From: DAOTTI01 sp034437795
GTDB lineage: Bacteria > Chloroflexota > UBA11872 > UBA12225
Assembly (NCBI GenBank): GCA_034437795.1
Contig: DAOTTI010000176.1
Coordinates: forward strand, 1 to 9,712
DNA: 9,712 nucleotides
Direction of reading: 5' to 3'
The stretch's first letter is position 1; each line of letters begins with the position of its first letter. Below are positions 6,451-9,712 of the stretch, piece by piece. A program made the translations under genes and the position numbers. Under the pieces are notes generated by a model that saw nothing but the letters and a program-made list of their open reading frames with translations, was not told where the DNA came from and did not search any database.

Positions 6451-6453
6451 TAG

Positions 6454-8043
6454 ATGAGCAGTACGAGGCGTCACTGGTTGCTCCACCGTGTGCTGCCGGT
6501 GGGGGCCGTGATGGCGGCGGGTATCCCGTCCGCCGGCGCGGCAGCCGCAGCGGCCACCGGTCCAGCCCCGCACGTGGACCGGCGCACGAAGCAGGTGATC
6601 TCGCTCGACCGCAAGCTGCGCGTCCATCCTTTGCTCCAGTACGGCGCACAGGTGGAGCCGGACAAGCTCGTCCGCGTGATCGTTCAGAAGAAGAGCGGCG
6701 GCCACCCCAGCCGCGATATCGCCGCGCGCGTCAGCCGCCACGTGATCGCCGAGTACCCGATGATCGGCGCCTTTCTGGTGGAGATCCCCCAGAAGCTGGC
6801 TCAGAAGCTGGCCGCCCACCCGCACGTGCGGTACGTCAGTCTGGACGCGGACGTCAAGCACCAGTCCATCGACGTCTCTAGCATCAAAACGGCCTATACG
6901 CACACGCTCAACCTGGCCCAGATCTGGAACGGCAGCGCGCCGGCCACCGGCAACGGCGTGACCGTGGCCGTGCTGGACAGCGGGATCAACTTCAAGCATC
7001 CCGCCTTCGACTCCAGGGTCATCTCGCTGACCACCAACGGCGACAACCTGGATGCGCTCGACCCCAACGGCCACGGCACCCACGTGGCCGGCATCATCAA
7101 AGGCAGGGACCCGCAGGGGCGGTACATCGGCGTCGCTCCGGACGCGAGGGTGATCAGCATCAAGATCGGCAACCGGTTCGGGGCCTGCCGCGAGTCCGAC
7201 CTGCTCAACGGCCTGCAGTGGGTCAAGGACAACCGCGCCGCCTACAACATCCGCGTGGTCAATCTCTCGGTGAGCGGCGCCAAGCCGATCAGCTATCTGA
7301 CCAGCCCGCTGGCCGGCGCCGTGGAGCAGCTCTGGAACCTGGGTGTGGTGGTGGTCGTGGCAGCCGGCAATCGCGGCACCCAGGCCTCCCAGCAGACGTG
7401 GTACGCGCCGGGCAACGATCCCTTCGTGATCACCGTCGGCGCGCTCGACGACAATCAGACGGCCAGCGGCGCCGACGACTCCCTGGCCCCCTACAGCAGC
7501 CGTGGCCTGACGCAGGACAACTTCTACAAGCCGGATATCGTGGCGCCGGGGCGCAAGATCGCCGCGCCCCTGGCCGGGAGCAAGGTCGTCCTGGCTCGCC
7601 AGCACCCCACGCAGATCGTCGACGGCCAGTACATCCGGCTCAGCGGTACGTCAATGGCCACGCCGGTCGTCAGCGGCGTGGTGGCCCTGCTGCTGGAGCG
7701 GTACCCGGGCCTGACGCCCAATCAGGTCAAGTGGCTCCTGCTGCAGACGATGAAGCCCTATCCCGCCCAGGCCGACTCCGCCGGCATGGTCGACCCCGTG
7801 GCGGCCTTCCAGCGGGCGGCCCAGGGCTCCATCGGCCAGGCCAACCAGGGCCTGCTTCCCAGCGCCGCCATCGATCCGGTGACTGGCGGGGTACTTGGAG
7901 CCTCGACTTATTGGGAAGCGACCTACTGGGAAGCCACCTACTGGGAGGCGGCGACCTGGGAGGCGGACCCGGACGACCCCAACGCGGTTCCGTACGACCC
8001 GGCGGCGGACCCGAACTTTCTTGCTGAGCTGGGGCAGCCCTAG
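6454..8043 (+). CDS. Secreted subtilisin-like serine protease (S8) with aromatic pentapeptide tail
   Basis: This 529-residue endopeptidase is probably exported. Residues ~1-31 are a signal peptide: basic STRRHWLLHR, a hydrophobic core, then an Ala-rich cleavage region. The Arg-Arg pair leaves Tat export possible. Residues ~50-135 look like an I9-type inhibitory propeptide (VRVIVQKK, MIGAFLVEIP, VRYVSLDADV). The mature S8 domain has the triad Asp175 (VAVLDSGI), His207 (GHGTHVAGI) and Ser400 (LSGTSMATP), and the oxyanion Asn306 (VAAGN), so it should be active. After the catalytic domain (to ~450) a linker leads to a Thr-Tyr-Trp-Glu-Ala repeat at 485-504 and an acidic, proline-rich end. The tail has no LPxTG signal or membrane segment. 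The substrate is unknown. The gene is divergent from the response regulator and 96 bases upstream of the GGDEF gene, in the same direction, with which it could share a transcript. Confidence 0.95.
   Translation: MSSTRRHWLLHRVLPVGAVMAAGIPSAGAAAAAATGPAPHVDRRTKQVISLDRKLRVHPLLQYGAQVEPDKLVRVIVQKKSGGHPSRDIAARVSRHVIAEYPMIGAFLVEIPQKLAQKLAAHPHVRYVSLDADVKHQSIDVSSIKTAYTHTLNLAQIWNGSAPATGNGVTVAVLDSGINFKHPAFDSRVISLTTNGDNLDALDPNGHGTHVAGIIKGRDPQGRYIGVAPDARVISIKIGNRFGACRESDLLNGLQWVKDNRAAYNIRVVNLSVSGAKPISYLTSPLAGAVEQLWNLGVVVVVAAGNRGTQASQQTWYAPGNDPFVITVGALDDNQTASGADDSLAPYSSRGLTQDNFYKPDIVAPGRKIAAPLAGSKVVLARQHPTQIVDGQYIRLSGTSMATPVVSGVVALLLERYPGLTPNQVKWLLLQTMKPYPAQADSAGMVDPVAAFQRAAQGSIGQANQGLLPSAAIDPVTGGVLGASTYWEATYWEATYWEAATWEADPDDPNAVPYDPAADPNFLAELGQP
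7906..7965 (+). repeat. In-gene repeat encoding four Thr-Tyr-Trp-Glu-Ala units
   Basis: Residues 485-504 of the protease consist of TYWEA, TYWEA, TYWEA and the variant ATWEA. The DNA units differ at synonymous third positions (act/acc, tat/tac, gaa/gag, gcg/gcc), so the peptide is better conserved than the DNA. This argues for an old, selected peptide repeat rather than recent slippage. Confidence 0.9.
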
Positions 8044-8139
8044 GGCGGGCCCTGATGGCAGCCGCCCTCCGCCGGGCCGGGACCGGCTGGGTGACGGCAC
8101 CGGCATACCGGCCAACACTGGTCTTCACGGCGGTGGCAG

Positions 8140-9712
8140 ATGGGTAGATATCGACCCGCAGTCCGGTACTGGATCGCAGCCGTGGCCCTGGCTGCCGCCG
8201 CCGTGACGGCCGCCACCCTGCGGCCGCACACAGCGGGAACAGACGACTGGCTCACGTTCGCCTTGATCACGCTCTGCGCGGCGCTGGCCAACGTCTTCCC
8301 CATCAAGTCCGCCTCCGACGGGGCCAGCCTGCGCCTGACCAACGTGTTCATCATCGGCGGGGCGGTGATCCTGCCCCCTGGGCTGCTGAGCCTGCTCCCC
8401 GCCTTTGCCATCGCCCCCGACCTGTGGCTGCACCGGCGCCGGCCGCGGGGGCGCCTGCTGCTGGGTTGGACATTCAACGTGGCGCAGACTATCCTGGCCA
8501 TCCACGCCGCAGGGGCAGTGGTGAGCCGCGCAGGCGGCCTGCGCGTTACCGACGTTCATGACCTGGCGGTGCTGGTGGGGGCGACGGTGGCCTTTACCGT
8601 GACGCAGGAGCTGCTGGTGGGCGTGGTCATCGCCCTCTCGTCGCGCATCCCCATCACGCGCGTGCCGATCTTCGGCGGTCCCACCCTGCTCAGCAGCCTG
8701 CTCATCGGCGTGCTGGCCATCGCCACCGCCGGCATCTGGCTGGCGCGGCCGGCCTTCCTGGTGGTGATCCCGCCGATCCTGTTCATCGCCCACCGGATGA
8801 CCCGCACCGCCCAGCTGGCCCACCTGGCCGAAGTGGATAGCAAGACCGGCCTGCACAACTCCCAGTACTTTGAAGGGGCGCTGGAGCGCGAGCTGGCGCA
8901 CAGCCTGCGCGTCGGCCGGCCGCTGGCGCTGCTCTTTGCCGACCTGGACCACTTCAAGCGGATCAACGACCAGTACGGGCACGCGGCCGGTGATGCGGTG
9001 CTGCGGGAGTTCTCCGCTCTGCTGGCTGGCACGGTGCGCAAGGGGGACATCGTGGCCCGCTTTGGGGGCGAAGAGTTCGTCATCCTGCTGCCGGGCACCG
9101 ACGCGACGGAGGCCACCTACCTGGCTGAGCGCCTGCGCACCGCCGTCGAGGAGCATGACTTTCCTCTGCCGGGCGGGGCGACGGTGCGCTGCACGATCAG
9201 CATCGGGATTGCCACCTGCCCCGATGACGCCACTGAGCTCAAGGGGCTCCTCCAGCGGGCGGATGCTGCGATGTATCGCGCCAAGCAGCTACGCAACGCC
9301 GTCTCCCGCTCATCCGTCCTGCCGGCCGTGCCGCGCCTGCACGGCGCGGCGACGCCGGGGACGCCGGCTGAGGCGGACGGCGCCGGTGCGGCGTCGCAGA
9401 CCAGTAGCGAGGCAGGCAGCCAGAGCGCGCGCTCGAGCCGGGCGCGCCTGCGCCCCTTGGTCCTGTGGGGCGTGGTCGCCGGTGGGGCGGCCGCCGCCGG
9501 CTGGAGCCTGGCCCTGGTGCAGCAGGGGGCCGGCTGGGCCGCGGTCCTGCCCTTCCTGCTGATCACCATCGGGGCGGACTACCTCAAGGTGCAGGTCTAC
9601 GAGACCGACCGGCAGCAGCGCTTGACCCTTTCCTTCTCTACCGCGGCCACCATGGCCGTCGTGGCGGCGCAGCCGGTGGCGGCGCCGCTGGTCATGGCCA
9701 TCACGGCGGCCG
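8140..9712 (+). CDS. Membrane-anchored diguanylate cyclase (GGDEF) with a second membrane domain; 3' end outside window
   Basis: The frame runs from ATG 8140 to the window end (524 complete codons, no stop). This ATG is the first start after an in-frame TGA at 8092-8094. Residues ~8-225 are mostly hydrophobic, with several predicted membrane helices. The GGDEF domain (~235-388) has DLDHFKRINDQYGH (268-281) and the active-site loop GGEEF (309-313). Arg300-x-x-Asp303, five residues upstream, is the inhibitory I-site, so the protein should make c-di-GMP from two GTP and be product-inhibited. A polar Ala/Ser-rich linker (~389-438) leads to a new hydrophobic region from ~440. That region resembles the N-terminal one in spacing and in LRLT/RLTL followed by a small-residue-rich helix. 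The remainder may carry another output domain such as HD-GYP; this is inference. No EAL motif is visible. The ribosome binding site is weak (GGTGG). The 96-base spacer before the gene is GC-rich and shows nothing clear. Confidence 0.92.
   Translation, partial: MGRYRPAVRYWIAAVALAAAAVTAATLRPHTAGTDDWLTFALITLCAALANVFPIKSASDGASLRLTNVFIIGGAVILPPGLLSLLPAFAIAPDLWLHRRRPRGRLLLGWTFNVAQTILAIHAAGAVVSRAGGLRVTDVHDLAVLVGATVAFTVTQELLVGVVIALSSRIPITRVPIFGGPTLLSSLLIGVLAIATAGIWLARPAFLVVIPPILFIAHRMTRTAQLAHLAEVDSKTGLHNSQYFEGALERELAHSLRVGRPLALLFADLDHFKRINDQYGHAAGDAVLREFSALLAGTVRKGDIVARFGGEEFVILLPGTDATEATYLAERLRTAVEEHDFPLPGGATVRCTISIGIATCPDDATELKGLLQRADAAMYRAKQLRNAVSRSSVLPAVPRLHGAATPGTPAEADGAGAASQTSSEAGSQSARSSRARLRPLVLWGVVAGGAAAAGWSLALVQQGAGWAAVLPFLLITIGADYLKVQVYETDRQQRLTLSFSTAATMAVVAAQPVAAPLVMAITAA

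Larger units (their letters stand above)
6129..6453. promoter_or_regulatory. Divergent intergenic region between the response regulator and the protease
   Basis: These 325 bases carry no convincing gene; the only longer open frame has non-protein-like composition. Promoters for both divergent genes should be here, but no -35/-10 pair is clear enough to call. Structured sequences are visible: an exact 9-bp inverted repeat (6213-6242), a possible nested hairpin near the protease gene (outer CCCTGA 6334-6339 with TCAGGG 6378-6383; inner GTTGGG 6342-6347 with CCCGAC 6356-6361, one G-U pair) and the small palindrome ACTAG-A-CTAGT at 6415-6425. The nested hairpin would lie in the protease leader. 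It matches no riboswitch class I can recall. Confidence 0.5.

Noticed and set aside
6301..6453. c-di-GMP (GEMM) riboswitch before the protease, suggested by the nearby GGDEF gene
   Set aside because: The conserved GEMM sequence and tetraloop arrangement is not present; only generic hairpins are seen.
8125..9156. 343-residue minus-strand open frame opposite the GGDEF gene
   Set aside because: Its composition is rich in Gln, His and Gly with no motif, while the plus strand here encodes clear GGDEF motifs.
8870..9562. Plus-strand open frame in another register over the GGDEF region
   Set aside because: Low-complexity Arg/Ser/Ala product; the true reading register carries DLDHFK and GGEEF and continues to the window end.

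Overview
The window is high-GC (hand counts of sample 60-nt blocks give about 57-68%) and densely coded. It holds five protein genes, the first and last cut by the window edges. No rRNA, tRNA, transposase, integrase or CRISPR array is visible. Base composition, the wording of the LuxR-type regulator, the subtilase with an aromatic pentapeptide tail and the membrane-anchored GGDEF protein suggest a Chloroflexota-like bacterium (Thermomicrobia/Sphaerobacter type). That placement is inference; no marker gene proves it.

Layout: (1) 2-955, the C-terminal part of a probable glycoside hydrolase, GH2-like. (2) 956-1137, a spacer with four degenerate 22-nt tandem repeats just before the next ribosome binding site. 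(3) 1138-3156, a nucleotide-sugar epimerase/dehydratase of the extended SDR family, closest by eye to CDP-paratose 2-epimerase, split by an in-frame 331-residue intein (1645-2637). (4) 3157-3204, three 16-bp tandem repeats between the epimerase stop and the next gene. (5) 3213-5360, the glycogen branching enzyme glgB, whose stop lies inside a heptanucleotide repeat. (6) 5424-6128 on the minus strand, a NarL/LuxR-type response regulator convergent with glgB, with a 21-bp near-perfect palindrome over its 3' end. (7) 6129-6453, a divergent non-coding region with inverted repeats. (8) 6454-8043, a secreted subtilisin-like protease with a Thr-Tyr-Trp-Glu-Ala repeat near its C-terminus. (9) 8140 to the window end, a diguanylate cyclase with a membrane domain on each side of the GGDEF domain.

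The left half is carbohydrate metabolism: glycan hydrolysis, nucleotide-sugar epimerisation and glycogen branching, all on the plus strand and possibly co-transcribed. The right half is signalling and secretion.

The most notable feature is the intein. It lies inside the catalytic Tyr-x-x-x-Lys motif of the epimerase, so the unspliced precursor cannot have an assembled active site. It keeps the splicing residues and both LAGLIDADG-type endonuclease motifs, but the first endonuclease motif has Gln where the catalytic acid is expected. It also starts directly after an extein cysteine and is much richer in cysteine than its host.
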